DNA of 64,000 nucleotides from Streptomyces paradoxus (GCF_014202475.1 NZ_JACHGV010000003.1:404454-468453); one strand, 5' to 3'. Shown: positions 28,536-38,932, numbered from the stretch's first letter. Notes: a model not told the origin generated them from the letters alone. Translations and numbers: made by a program.

Positions 28536-29717
28536 ATGGAACGCCGGACCACCGAGCCCCGCCCCGGCTGGCAGCAGACCGTCGAGGAACAGGGCCTGAT
28601 CTACCCCCTGACCCGCTACCCCGACGACTCCCTGCGCCCCTACTGGGACGAAAGCGCGTACTACGTCTTCTCCCTGGAGGAGATCGAGGCCCTCGAAGAG
28701 GTGGTCGAGGACCTGCACCGCATGTGCCTGGCCGCCGCCGGCCACATCGTCGCCGAGGACCGCTTCGCCGACCTCGGCATCACCGACCCCCGCGTCGCCC
28801 GCGCGGTCGCCGAGGCCTGGCACCGCCGGGCCGAACTCCCCTCCGTCTACGGCCGCTTCGACCTCCGCTACGACGGCACCGGCCCGGCCAAGCTCCTGGA
28901 GTACAACGCCGACACCCCCACCTCACTGGTCGAGGCCGCGTCCCCCCAGTGGTTCTGGATGGAGGACCGTTTCCCCGGCGCCGACCAGTGGAACTCCCTG
29001 CACGAGCGCCTCATCGACGCCTGGAAGAAGCAGGCCGCCCTCCTCCCGCCGGGCAGCCCCCTCTACTTCGCGTACTCCTCCGCCGACGAACTCGGCGAGG
29101 ACATGATGACGGTCGCCTACCTGAAGGAGACCGCCGAGCAGGCCGGCCTGGCCACCGACTGGATCTCCATGGAGGAGATCGGCTGGGACCGCCTCTCCGG
29201 CCGCTTCGTCGACCAGCGCCTGCGCTTCATCCGCAGCGTCTTCAAGCTCTACCCCTGGGAATGGCTCACCACCGATCGCTTCGCCGACCACGTCCTGGAC
29301 ACCCTCGACAACGGCGGCGGCACCGGCTCCACCCTGTGGATCGAGCCGGCCTGGAAGATGCTCCTCAGCAACAAGGCCCTCCTGGCGATCCTCTGGGAGC
29401 TGTATCCGGACCACCCGAACCTCCTCCCCGCGTACCTGGACGGCCCCCGGGACCTGCCCGCGAAGGGCTGGGTCGCCAAGCCCCTCCTGGGCCGCGAGGG
29501 AGCGGGCGTCACGATCCACGACCCCGGATCCGCCCCCGCCACCCGCGACGAACCCTGCTGCTACCAGCAGCTCGCCCCCCTCCCCGACTTCGACGGCAAC
29601 CGGGTCGTGCTGGGCGCGTGGGTGGTGGAGAACGAGTCGGCGGGCCTGGGCATCCGGGAGTCCTCGGGCCTGATAACGGACGAGTATGCGAGGTTCCTGC
29701 CCCACGTGATCCTTTAG
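28536..29717 (+). CDS. Glutathionylspermidine-synthase-like ATP-grasp protein (YgiC family)
   Basis: Protein of 393 aa, the length of YgiC (about 386). Blocks recalled from YgiC are nearly unchanged: KLLEYNADTPTSLVEAA, RSVFKLYPWEWL, WIEPAWKMLLSNKALL, YPDHPNLLPAY and GIRESSGLIT. It has only the synthetase half of GspS, with no amidase domain. The family ligates a carboxylate to an amine using ATP, but the substrate in actinobacteria, which lack glutathione, is unknown. It follows the YgiB-like lipoprotein closely, pointing to joint action at the envelope. Confidence 0.9.
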   Translation: MERRTTEPRPGWQQTVEEQGLIYPLTRYPDDSLRPYWDESAYYVFSLEEIEALEEVVEDLHRMCLAAAGHIVAEDRFADLGITDPRVARAVAEAWHRRAELPSVYGRFDLRYDGTGPAKLLEYNADTPTSLVEAASPQWFWMEDRFPGADQWNSLHERLIDAWKKQAALLPPGSPLYFAYSSADELGEDMMTVAYLKETAEQAGLATDWISMEEIGWDRLSGRFVDQRLRFIRSVFKLYPWEWLTTDRFADHVLDTLDNGGGTGSTLWIEPAWKMLLSNKALLAILWELYPDHPNLLPAYLDGPRDLPAKGWVAKPLLGREGAGVTIHDPGSAPATRDEPCCYQQLAPLPDFDGNRVVLGAWVVENESAGLGIRESSGLITDEYARFLPHVIL

Positions 29718-29737
29718 ACGGGGGCTGGGCCACGTCC

Positions 29738-29788
29738 CTCGGGGGCGCGGGGAACTGCGCGATCAACCACAGACGACCCGCACCCGGC
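29738..29788 (+). repeat. Dispersed intergenic repeat, copy 1
   Basis: This 51-base element contains GGGGGCGCGGGGAACTGCGC and a CAACCAC core. A second copy with about 90% identity lies on the other strand at 50499-50549. From memory, this sequence recurs between Streptomyces genes. Here it sits 21 bases after the ATP-grasp gene, where it may also act as transcript-end structure. Confidence 0.75.
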
Positions 29789-29831
29789 AACGAAGAGCAA
29801 CCCGGCAGACGCTCCGCGCCCACCCCACCCG

Positions 29832-29837
29832 GTAGGC
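29832..29837 (+). promoter_or_regulatory. Candidate -10 (TAGGCT) of the riboswitch-glyA transcript
   Basis: TAGGCT ends 7 bases before the first conserved G of the ZTP aptamer, so transcription would begin right at the riboswitch. No clear -35 box is seen. Confidence 0.45.
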
Positions 29838-29844
29838 TGACCGA

Positions 29845-29918
29845 GGGCCGTGACTGGCGCGCTGGGATGGATCAACCATCGGGGAGCGGCCCGAGCAGAG
29901 AGAGCCGTGCGCCTGGGC
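29845..29918 (+). ncRNA. ZTP (ZMP) riboswitch, pfl motif
   Basis: The aptamer's conserved blocks are present in order: GGGCCGTGACTGGCG, a short hairpin GATGGATCAACCATC followed by GGGGAGCGGCCC, a variable loop, then GCCGTGCGCCTGGGC. The pfl motif binds ZMP/ZTP, the purine intermediate that builds up when 10-formyl-THF is short, and turns on one-carbon genes. It sits 40 bases before glyA, a classic target. The region between aptamer and ATG lacks an obvious terminator, so control is probably at translation. Confidence 0.92.
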
Positions 29919-29958
29919 CGTACCGTGAACGCTGAACGCAACGTCCGGAGGTCCACAC

Positions 29959-31407
29959 ATGTCAGCCGAGCCCCTCTCCACCGCTTCCACCGCCTACCGC
30001 GCCGCCCTCGACGTGATCCGCGCCGTCGAGCCCCGCGTGGCGGACGCCATCGGCCAGGAGGTCGCCGACCAGCGCGAGATGCTCAAGCTGATCGCCTCCG
30101 AGAACTACGCCTCCCCGGCGACGCTCCTGGCGATGGGCAACTGGTTCAGCGACAAGTACGCCGAGGGCACCATCGGCCGCCGCTTCTACGCCGGCTGCCG
30201 CAACGTCGACACCGTCGAGTCCCTCGCCGCCGAGCACGCCAAGGAACTCTTCGGCGCCCGCCACGCCTACGTCCAGCCGCACTCCGGCATCGACGCCAAC
30301 CTCGTCGCCTTCTGGTCGGTCCTCGCCCAGCGCGTCGAGGTCCCCGCCCTGGAGAAGGCCGGCGCCCGCCAGGTCAACGACCTCTCCGAGGCCGACTGGG
30401 CCGAGCTGCGCCGCGCCTTCGGCAACCAGCGCATGCTCGGCATGTCCCTGGACGCCGGCGGCCACCTCACCCATGGCTTCCGCCCGAACATCTCCGGCAA
30501 GATGTTCGACCAGCGCTCCTACGGCACCGACCCGGCCACGGGCCTCATCGACTACGAGGCGCTGCGCACCTCCGCCCGTGAGTTCAAGCCGCTGATCATC
30601 GTCGCGGGCTACTCGGCCTACCCCCGTCTGGTGAACTTCCGGATCATGCGCGAGATCGCCGACGAGGTCGGGGCGACGCTCATGGTCGACATGGCGCACT
30701 TCGCCGGCCTGGTCGCGGGCAAGGTCCTCACCGGCGACTTCGACCCGGTCCCGCACGCCCAGATCGTGACGACGACCACCCACAAGTCGCTGCGCGGCCC
30801 CCGCGGCGGCATGGTCCTGTGCGACGACTCCCTGAAGGACCAGGTCGACCGCGGCTGCCCGATGGTCCTCGGCGGCCCGCTCCCGCACGTCATGGCCGCC
30901 AAGGCGGTCGCTTTCGCGGAGGCCCGCCAGGAGTCCTTCCGCGACTACGCCCAGCGCATCGTCGACAACTCCCGCGCCCTCGCCGAAGGCCTGATGCGCC
31001 GCGGCGCCACCCTCGTGACCGGCGGCACGGACAACCACCTGAACCTGATCGACGTCGCCTCCTCCTACGGCCTCACCGGCCGCCAGGCCGAGGCCGCCCT
31101 GCTGGAGTCGGGCATCGTCACCAACCGCAACGCCATCCCCGCCGACCCCAACGGCGCCTGGTACACCTCCGGCATCCGCATCGGCACCCCCGCCCTGACC
31201 ACCCGCGGCCTGGGCACCGCCGAGATGGACGAGGTCGCCGGCCTCATCGACCGCGTCCTCACCACCGCGGAGGCGGGCACGACCAAGTCGGGCGCCCCCT
31301 CCAAGGCGTCCCACGTGCTCGACGCCAAGATCGCCGACGAGATCTCCCGCCGCGCCACCGACCTCGTGGCCGGTTTCCCGCTGTACCCGGAGATCGACCT
31401 GGGCTGA
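29959..31407 (+). CDS. glyA: Serine hydroxymethyltransferase
   Basis: Protein of 482 aa. It transfers the serine hydroxymethyl group to THF, giving glycine and 5,10-methylene-THF. PLP is held by the lysine in [14 protein letters not shown]. The N-terminal [10 protein letters not shown] motif, the HSGIDANL block and the [12 protein letters not shown] segment are canonical. It is longer than the 420-residue GlyA type because of an insert around residues 135-190, a feature I recall for the actinobacterial second copy. Expression is under a ZTP riboswitch. The ATG has GGAGG 8 nt upstream. Confidence 0.96.
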   Translation: MSAEPLSTASTAYRAALDVIRAVEPRVADAIGQEVADQREMLKLIASENYASPATLLAMGNWFSDKYAEGTIGRRFYAGCRNVDTVESLAAEHAKELFGARHAYVQPHSGIDANLVAFWSVLAQRVEVPALEKAGARQVNDLSEADWAELRRAFGNQRMLGMSLDAGGHLTHGFRPNISGKMFDQRSYGTDPATGLIDYEALRTSAREFKPLIIVAGYSAYPRLVNFRIMREIADEVGATLMVDMAHFAGLVAGKVLTGDFDPVPHAQIVTTTTHKSLRGPRGGMVLCDDSLKDQVDRGCPMVLGGPLPHVMAAKAVAFAEARQESFRDYAQRIVDNSRALAEGLMRRGATLVTGGTDNHLNLIDVASSYGLTGRQAEAALLESGIVTNRNAIPADPNGAWYTSGIRIGTPALTTRGLGTAEMDEVAGLIDRVLTTAEAGTTKSGAPSKASHVLDAKIADEISRRATDLVAGFPLYPEIDLG

Positions 31408-31420
31408 CGCCCCGGACCCG

Positions 31421-33097
<1,677 letters not shown>

Positions 33098-33236
33098 ACC
33101 CGCCCCCGCGCACAGCCGTACGACCGAACAGCGCTGTACATCACTCCGGTTGCGCCTGCCCGTAACCCGGTCGTGGCCGTACAGTCGATAACCGGGTGGT
33201 CGTATCAGCGGCCACACTGACATGACAGGAGACGAC

Positions 33237-33815
33237 GTGGGGACCGTAACGATCGGTGTTTCGATCGCGGTCCCGGAGCCTCACGGCAGCGAGCTCCAGC
33301 AGCTGCGCGCGGGCTTCGGCGACGCCGCTGCTCACGGCATCCCCACGCACGTCACCCTGCTGCCGCCGACAGAGATCGACGAGGCCTCGCTGCCGGCCGT
33401 CGAGGCGCATCTGGCCGAGGTCGCCGCCGCCGGCCGCGCGTTCCCCATGCGGCTGTCCGGCACCGGCACCTTCCGGCCCCTGTCGCCGGTGGTGTTCGTC
33501 CAGGTCGTCGCGGGCGCGGAGGCCTGCACGCTGCTCCAGCAGCAGGTCCGCGACCCCGCCGGGCCGGCCGCACGCGAACTGCAGTTCCCGTACCACCCGC
33601 ACGTCACCGTGGCGCACGGCATCGACGAGGCGGCCATGGACCGCGCCTTCGAGGAACTCGCCGGCTACGAGGCCGAGTGGCCCTGCACGGGCTTCGCCCT
33701 CTACGAGCAGGGCGCCGACGGCGTCTGGCGCAAGCTCCGCGATTTCCCCTTCGGCGGCTCGGCCGTCCCCCCGCAGGCCGGGCGGGTGGAGCGCGGCTCC
33801 GTTCCCACCCGCTGA
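33237..33815 (+). CDS. 2'-5' RNA ligase-like 2H phosphoesterase
   Basis: Protein of 192 aa. Two HxT motifs (THVTLLPP and PHVTVAHG) mark the 2H phosphoesterase superfamily, whose members act on cyclic phosphodiesters of RNA ends or nucleotides. Spacing and the LPPTEID block fit the LigT/YjcG branch. The start is the GTG at 33237, set by AGGAG 6 nt upstream; the ATG at 33222 lacks a site. Substrate is unknown. It probably has its own promoter in the 139 bases after trpS. Confidence 0.82.
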   Translation: MGTVTIGVSIAVPEPHGSELQQLRAGFGDAAAHGIPTHVTLLPPTEIDEASLPAVEAHLAEVAAAGRAFPMRLSGTGTFRPLSPVVFVQVVAGAEACTLLQQQVRDPAGPAARELQFPYHPHVTVAHGIDEAAMDRAFEELAGYEAEWPCTGFALYEQGADGVWRKLRDFPFGGSAVPPQAGRVERGSVPTR

Positions 33816-33828
33816 CCCGGCCGCGGGA

Positions 33829-34584
33829 TCAGACCGGCAGCCGCCGGAACACCCCGCGCGGCAGGTGCCGCAGCGCCGCCATCACCACGCGCAGCGTCCC
33901 GGGCACCCACACCGTCTCCGAGCGGCGCCGCAGCCCCAGCTCCACGGCCGCCGCGACCGCCTCGGGCGTGGTCGCCAGCGGCGCCTCGGGCAGCCCGGCG
34001 GTCATGCGCGTCCGGACGAAGCCGGGGCGTACGACCATGACGTGCACGCCCGTGCCGTGCAGCGCGTCGCCCAGGCCCTGCGCGAAGGCGTCGAGGCCGG
34101 CCTTGCTGGAGCCGTAGATGAAGTTCGCCCGGCGGGCCCGCTCGCCCGCGACGGAGGACATCACGACGAGCGAGCCGTGCCCCTGGGACTGGAGCGAGCG
34201 GGCGCACACCAGGCCCGCCGAGACCGCGCCGGTGTAGTTGGTCTGCGCGACCCGCACCGCCGCCTCCGGCTCCCGCTCGTCCCGGGCCTGGTCGCCGAGC
34301 AGCCCGAAGGCGAGCAGCACCATGTCGACGTCGCCCTCGGCGAACACCTTGCCGAGCACGGCCTCGTGCGAGGCGGGGTCGAGCGCGTCGAAGGTGACGG
34401 TGTGCACGTCGGCGCCGAGCCCGCGCAGCTGCCCGGCGGCCTCCTCCAGGGCGGGGGAGGGGCGGCCGGCCAGCCAGACCGTACGGGTGCGGCGGGCGAT
34501 CAGCCGGCGGGCGGTCGCCAGCGCGATCTCCGACGTGCCGCCGAGGACGAGCAGGGACTGGGGGAGGCCGAAGGCGTCCTTCAT
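33829..34584 (-). CDS. dprE2: Decaprenylphosphoryl-2-keto-ribose reductase (DprE2-like SDR)
   Basis: Protein of 251 aa of the short-chain dehydrogenase family, with LVLGGTSEIALATARRL as the NAD(P) motif, MSSVAGERARRANFIYGSSKAG holding the Ser/Tyr/Lys triad, and VRPGFVRTRMTAG. The SEIA variant of the Gly motif and the downstream position to DprE1 are typical of DprE2, which reduces the keto-ribose intermediate to decaprenylphosphoryl arabinose. It follows the oxidase by 19 bases with a TAGGAG ribosome site, so the two form one operon. Confidence 0.88.
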   Translation of the reverse strand: MKDAFGLPQSLLVLGGTSEIALATARRLIARRTRTVWLAGRPSPALEEAAGQLRGLGADVHTVTFDALDPASHEAVLGKVFAEGDVDMVLLAFGLLGDQARDEREPEAAVRVAQTNYTGAVSAGLVCARSLQSQGHGSLVVMSSVAGERARRANFIYGSSKAGLDAFAQGLGDALHGTGVHVMVVRPGFVRTRMTAGLPEAPLATTPEAVAAAVELGLRRRSETVWVPGTLRVVMAALRHLPRGVFRRLPV

Positions 34585-34603
34585 GACAGCTCCTAGAGGT
34601 TGC

Positions 34604-35986
34604 TCACAGACTGAGGCGGCGGGCCAGGTCGGACACGAACACTCCGTGCGGGTCCAGTCGGGCGCGCAGTTCGCGGAAGTCGTCGAGGCGCGGGTACATG
34701 GCCGCGAGCAGCTCCGGGCGCAGCCGGGCGTCCTTGGCGAGGTAGACCCGCCCGCCCGCGGCGGCGACCTCCTCGTCGAGTTCGTCGAGGAACGCGCCCA
34801 GGCCCGGCAGGCCCGCCGGGATGTCCAGCGCGAGCGTCCAGCCCGGCACGGGGAAGGACAGCCAGCCCGGGTCGGACTCGCCGAAGCGCTTGAGGACGGC
34901 CAGGAAGGACGGGCAGCGGCGTTCGGAGATGCGGCGCACGATGCGGCGCAGGGCGTCCTCCCGGCCGTAGCCGACGACGAACTGGTACTGCACGAAGCCG
35001 CCCCGGCCGTAGACGCGGTTCCAGTGGGGGACGCCGTCCAGCGGGTGGAAGAAGGCCGAGATCCGCTGGAGTCGGCCGGTCCGGGTGCGGGGGGCCTTGC
35101 GGTACCACAGCTCGTTGAAGAGGCCCACGGTCGTCCGGCTGAGCAGGCCCTCGGGGAGGATCGCCGGGGTGGCCGGGAGGCGGGAGGTGCGGAAGGCCAG
35201 CGGGTCCCGGCGCGGACGGGCGGGGAGCGCGTCCAGCGGCGCGTGGTCGCCGCGGGTGAGGACCGCGCGGCCGGTGGCGGCGCCCCGGGCCAGCAGGTCG
35301 ATCCAGGCGACTGAGTAGCGGTAGCGGTGGTCGGTGGCCGCCAGCCGGGCCATCAGGTCGTCGAGGTCCGTCGCCCGCTCGGTGTCGACCGACATCAGCG
35401 AGGTCTCGACCGGCTGGAGCCGGATCGTCGCGGTGAGGATCACGCCGGTCAGGCCCATGCCGCCGGCCGTGGCGTCGAAGAGGGGCGTGCCGGGGATCAC
35501 CGTGCGGATCTCGCCGTCCGCGGTGAGCAGTTCGAGGGCGAGCACGTGCCGTGCGAAGGAGCCCGAGACGTGGTGGTTCTTGCCGTGGATGTCGGCGCCG
35601 ATGGCCCCGCCCACGGTGACGTAACGGGTGCCGGGGGTGACCGGCACGAACCAGCCGAGCGGCAGCAGCACCTCCATCAGCCGGTGCAGGGAGACGCCCG
35701 CGTCGCACAGCACGGTCCCGCCGTCGGCGTCGATCGCGTGGACACGGTCCAGCGCCGTCATGTCGAGCACGGAGCCGCCCGCGTTCTGCGCCGCGTCCCC
35801 GTACGCCCGCCCCAGGCCCCGGGGGATCCCGCCGCGCGCCCCGCAGTCCCGGACGGCGGCCGCGGCCTCCTCGTACGTGCGCGGGCGGATCAGCCAGGCG
35901 GCGGTGGGGGCGGTGCGGCCCCAGCCCGTCACGGTGGTGTGGTCCATGCCCATGACGTCCGGGTCGAAATCGGTCTCGGCAGACAT
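34604..35986 (-). CDS. dprE1: Decaprenylphosphoryl-ribose 2'-oxidase DprE1
   Basis: Protein of 460 aa, matching mycobacterial DprE1 in length. The FAD-binding domain shows PRGLGRAYGDAAQNAGG, TPGTRYVTVGGAIGADIHGKNHH (His134, counterpart of M. tuberculosis His132) and FDATAGGMGLTGVI. In the substrate domain PGWTLALDIP places Ala386 where M. tuberculosis has Cys387, the residue attacked by benzothiazinones. AKDARLRPELLAAMYPR holds the conserved lysine. With DprE2 it epimerises decaprenylphosphoryl ribose. The ATG at 35986 is called; longer frames upstream have no similarity. It is divergent from the PAP2-UbiA-GtrA genes. Confidence 0.92.
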   Translation of the reverse strand: MSAETDFDPDVMGMDHTTVTGWGRTAPTAAWLIRPRTYEEAAAAVRDCGARGGIPRGLGRAYGDAAQNAGGSVLDMTALDRVHAIDADGGTVLCDAGVSLHRLMEVLLPLGWFVPVTPGTRYVTVGGAIGADIHGKNHHVSGSFARHVLALELLTADGEIRTVIPGTPLFDATAGGMGLTGVILTATIRLQPVETSLMSVDTERATDLDDLMARLAATDHRYRYSVAWIDLLARGAATGRAVLTRGDHAPLDALPARPRRDPLAFRTSRLPATPAILPEGLLSRTTVGLFNELWYRKAPRTRTGRLQRISAFFHPLDGVPHWNRVYGRGGFVQYQFVVGYGREDALRRIVRRISERRCPSFLAVLKRFGESDPGWLSFPVPGWTLALDIPAGLPGLGAFLDELDEEVAAAGGRVYLAKDARLRPELLAAMYPRLDDFRELRARLDPHGVFVSDLARRLSL

Positions 35987-36119
35987 GTCCGTGACCGTAT
36001 CGCCCAAGTGTGAGCGATTAGTTCGCGAACATGGCATCCCTCCCCGAAATGGGTGATTAATGGGATGTCGCTCAATATTGCCGGAGTTCATGCCTGATGG
36101 GCGTGAACAGTGAGTCCAC

Positions 36120-36641
36120 ATGGACGACCTCGACGACCTGCACGACATCGACCACCGGATCGTCTCGGCGCTCAGGGAGTGCGGCACCGACCCCCGCGTG
36201 GCCGGCGCCGCGCGTGCCCTGTCCTGGGCGGGGGAGCACGCGGCGCTGTGGCTGGCGGCGGGACTCGCCGGAGCCGCCGTCGACGGCAGGAGACGCGGAG
36301 CCTGGCTGCGCGGCACGGCCCTCACCGCCGGGGCGCACCTCGTCAGCGTGGGAGTGAAACGGGTCGTGCGCCGGCCGCGCCCCGCCCACGTGGAGCCCCT
36401 GGTGCGCACCGCCGGCCGGCACTCCTTCCCCAGCTCGCACGCCACCTCCGCGGCGGCCGCCGCCGTCGCCTTCGGCGCCCTGGGAGCACACGCGGTCCCG
36501 CCGCTCGCCGGACTGGTGTGCGTCTCACGGCTGGTGGCCGGCGTCCACTTCCCCACGGACGTCGCCGCCGGCGCGGCCCTGGGCGCCCTCACGGCCCGGC
36601 TCGGCGCCCGCTGGATGAGAGGAGGCGCCCACCATGACTGA
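36120..36641 (+). CDS. PAP2-family membrane phosphatase
   Basis: Protein of 173 aa with all three PAP2 motifs: KRVVRRPRP, PSSHA and SRLVAGVHFPTD. Several membrane helices surround them. Such enzymes remove phosphate from lipid phosphates at the membrane. Placed directly before a UbiA-type phosphoribosyltransferase and opposite DprE1/DprE2, it matches Rv3807c, the candidate 5-phosphatase of decaprenylphosphoryl-ribose phosphate. The ribosome site before the ATG is weak. Its stop lies inside the start of the next gene. Confidence 0.88.
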   Translation: MDDLDDLHDIDHRIVSALRECGTDPRVAGAARALSWAGEHAALWLAAGLAGAAVDGRRRGAWLRGTALTAGAHLVSVGVKRVVRRPRPAHVEPLVRTAGRHSFPSSHATSAAAAAVAFGALGAHAVPPLAGLVCVSRLVAGVHFPTDVAAGAALGALTARLGARWMRGGAHHD

Positions 36642-37578
36642 GACGGCCGTCCTGCGGCAGCGCACCCACCAGGAGCGGCCCGCGCCACCGCGCAGGGGCG
36701 GTCTCCTGGCCGGTCTCCTCAGGACCGCGCGCCCCAAGCAGTGGGTCAAGAACGTCCTCGTGGTCGCCGCCCCGGCCGCCGCCGGCGAGCTCTTCTCCCG
36801 GCACGCCCTGACCCAACTCGCCCTGGTCTTCGCCCTCTTCACCGCCTGCGCCGCCGCCGTCTACCTCGTCAACGATGCCCGCGACGCCGACGCCGACCGC
36901 GCCCACCCCGTCAAGCGGCACCGCCCCGTCGCCGCCGGGCAGGTCCCGGTCCCCGTCGCCTACGCCGTCGGCGGCTGCCTCGGCACCCTCGCGCCCGTCG
37001 CCGCGGCCTGGCTGTGCGGCCCGGCCGTCGCCGCGCTGCTGACCGCCTACCTCGCCATGCAACTGGCCTACTGCATCAGCCTCAAGCACGTCCTCGTCGT
37101 CGACCTCGCCGTCGTCACCACCGGCTTCCTGATGCGCGCGATGATCGGCGGACTCGCCCTCGGCATCCCGCTGTCCCGCTGGTTCCTGATCACCACCGGC
37201 TTCGGCGCCCTGTTCATGGTGTCGGCCAAGCGCTACTCGGAGGCCGTCCAGATGGCCGGGAAGGCGGGCGCCACCCGCGCGTTGCTCACCGAGTACACCA
37301 CCGGCTACCTCCGCTTCGTCTGGCAGCTCGCGGCCGGCGTCGCCGTCCTCGGCTACTGCCTGTGGGCCATGGAGGAGGGCGGCGTCCCGCACACCAGCGT
37401 GCTGCCCTGGCGCCAACTGTCCATGGTCGCCTTCATCCTGGCGATCCTCCGGTACGCCGTCTTCGCCGACCGCGGCACGGCCGGCGAACCCGAGGACGTC
37501 GTCCTGCGCGACCGCGCGCTCGCGCTCATCGGCGTGGCCTGGGTGGCGATGTACGGCCTGGCCGTGGCGAACTGGTGA
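36634..37578 (+). CDS. UbiA-family prenyltransferase, probable decaprenyl-phosphate phosphoribosyltransferase
   Basis: Protein of 314 aa with eight or nine helices. The first Asp motif is VNDARDADADRAHP, with ARPKQWVKNVLV before it, both typical of the Rv3806c (DPPR synthase) branch. That enzyme joins decaprenyl phosphate to PRPP, the first step of decaprenylphosphoryl-arabinose synthesis. The context (PAP2 phosphatase before, GtrA after, DprE1/2 divergent) supports this over quinone or heme prenylation. The ATG overlaps the phosphatase end by 8 bases and its stop overlaps GtrA as GTGA. Confidence 0.88.
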   Translation: MTETAVLRQRTHQERPAPPRRGGLLAGLLRTARPKQWVKNVLVVAAPAAAGELFSRHALTQLALVFALFTACAAAVYLVNDARDADADRAHPVKRHRPVAAGQVPVPVAYAVGGCLGTLAPVAAAWLCGPAVAALLTAYLAMQLAYCISLKHVLVVDLAVVTTGFLMRAMIGGLALGIPLSRWFLITTGFGALFMVSAKRYSEAVQMAGKAGATRALLTEYTTGYLRFVWQLAAGVAVLGYCLWAMEEGGVPHTSVLPWRQLSMVAFILAILRYAVFADRGTAGEPEDVVLRDRALALIGVAWVAMYGLAVANW

Positions 37579-38027
37579 CCCCGCGCGCGTGGCGGAGCCC
37601 CACGCCCCCGGGCCGCCGGGAACTGATCGGCTTCGCCGTCGTCGGCCTCCTCGCCTACGCCGTCGACGTGGCCCTGTTCACGTACCTGCGCGGCCCCGCC
37701 GGACTCGCCCCGCTCACCGCCAAGTCCCTGTCGTTCCTGGCCGCCTGCACGGTGGCCTACGCGGGCAACGCCCTCGGCACCTACCGGAGCGCGTGCGCGC
37801 CGGGCCTGCGGGCGTACGCGGTGTTCTTCGCCGTGAACCTCGCCGGGGCCGCCGTCCAGCTGCTCTGCCTGGCCGTCAGCCACTACGGCCTCGGGCTCAC
37901 CTCGCAGCGCGCGGACACCGTCTCCGGCGCGGTCGTCGGTATGGCGCTGGCCACAGTCCTGCGGTTCTGGGGTACCCGTACATGGGTGTTCCGGGCGGAG
38001 GGCAGAGTCGGATCATGGACTGGCTGA
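37575..38027 (+). CDS. GtrA-family membrane protein
   Basis: Protein of 150 aa with four helices and the GtrA pattern ELIGFAVVGLLAYAVD...NALGTYR...RFWGTRTWVF. GtrA proteins move polyprenyl-phosphate sugars across the membrane or assist their transferases. M. tuberculosis has a GtrA protein, Rv3789, beside DprE1/DprE2, so this is likely to act on the arabinosyl lipid. The GTG start overlaps the UbiA stop. Its end overlaps the next gene by 13 bases. Confidence 0.9.
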   Translation: MTPRAWRSPTPPGRRELIGFAVVGLLAYAVDVALFTYLRGPAGLAPLTAKSLSFLAACTVAYAGNALGTYRSACAPGLRAYAVFFAVNLAGAAVQLLCLAVSHYGLGLTSQRADTVSGAVVGMALATVLRFWGTRTWVFRAEGRVGSWTG

Positions 38028-38932
38028 AAAAGCTACCGGTGATCGGGCCGTGGGCGGAGCGGCTGATGATCACGCACGCGTGGCGGTCGTACGAGCGGCT
38101 GGACCGCGTGAAGTGGACGCGGCTGGCCGCGGCGATGACCTTCACGAGTTTCGTCGCGCTGTTCCCGCTGCTGACGGTGTCCGCCACCATCGCCGCCGCC
38201 ACGCTCAGCACGGGGCAGCAGGAGCAGCTCCAGGACAAGCTCGCCGAGCAGGTCCCCGGCATCTCCGACCAGCTGGACATCGCCGGCCTGGTGGACAACG
38301 CCGGCACGATCGGCCTCATCGCGGGCGCCCTGCTGTTCTTCACGGGCGTCAGCTGGGCCGGCTCGATGCGTGAGTGCCTGCGGGCGGTGTGGGACCTCGA
38401 CGACGACGAGGAGAACCCCGCCGTGCGCTACGGCAAGGACGCGGGGGTCCTGCTCGGTCTCGGCGGCGCGCTCCTCGTCACCATCGCCGCCTCCGCCGTC
38501 GCCTCCGCGATGATCGGCTGGATCACCCGGGAGCTCGGCATCGACGAGGGCGGCTGGGGAGGGGTCCTGCTGCACATCGTCGCGTTCCTGATCGCCGTCC
38601 TCGCGAACTTCCTGCTCCTGCTCTACGTCCTGACCCTGCTCCCTGGCGTCGAGCCGACGCGCCACCGCCTGCTCGTGGCGGCGCTCACCGGCGCGATCGG
38701 CTTCGAACTGCTGAAACTGCTGCTCAGCGGCTATCTGCAGGGCGTGGCCGCGAAGAGCATGTACGGCGCGTTCGGGGTGCCCGTCGCGCTGCTGCTGTGG
38801 ATCAACTTCACCTCGAAGCTGGTGCTGTTCTGCGCCTCCTGGACGGCGACGCAGAGCAAGGAGGACGAAGTCCCCGAGATCACGGGCGAGTCCGGCGGCG
38901 CACCAGATCCGGCAGCGGCCAGCGGCGGTTGA
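38015..38932 (+). CDS. YihY/BrkB-family inner membrane protein
   Basis: Protein of 305 aa. The family pattern is clear: RLAAAMTFTSFVALFPLLTV, FTGVSWAGSMRECLRAVWD, and the C-terminal LWINFTSKLVLFCASWTA, with about six helices. YihY proteins were once called ribonuclease BN in error; their function is not settled. It begins inside the GtrA gene and ends 53 bases inside the convergent carboxypeptidase gene, an overlap on opposite strands. It is probably the last gene of the arabinosyl-lipid operon. Confidence 0.9.
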   Translation: MDWLKKLPVIGPWAERLMITHAWRSYERLDRVKWTRLAAAMTFTSFVALFPLLTVSATIAAATLSTGQQEQLQDKLAEQVPGISDQLDIAGLVDNAGTIGLIAGALLFFTGVSWAGSMRECLRAVWDLDDDEENPAVRYGKDAGVLLGLGGALLVTIAASAVASAMIGWITRELGIDEGGWGGVLLHIVAFLIAVLANFLLLLYVLTLLPGVEPTRHRLLVAALTGAIGFELLKLLLSGYLQGVAAKSMYGAFGVPVALLLWINFTSKLVLFCASWTATQSKEDEVPEITGESGGAPDPAAASGG

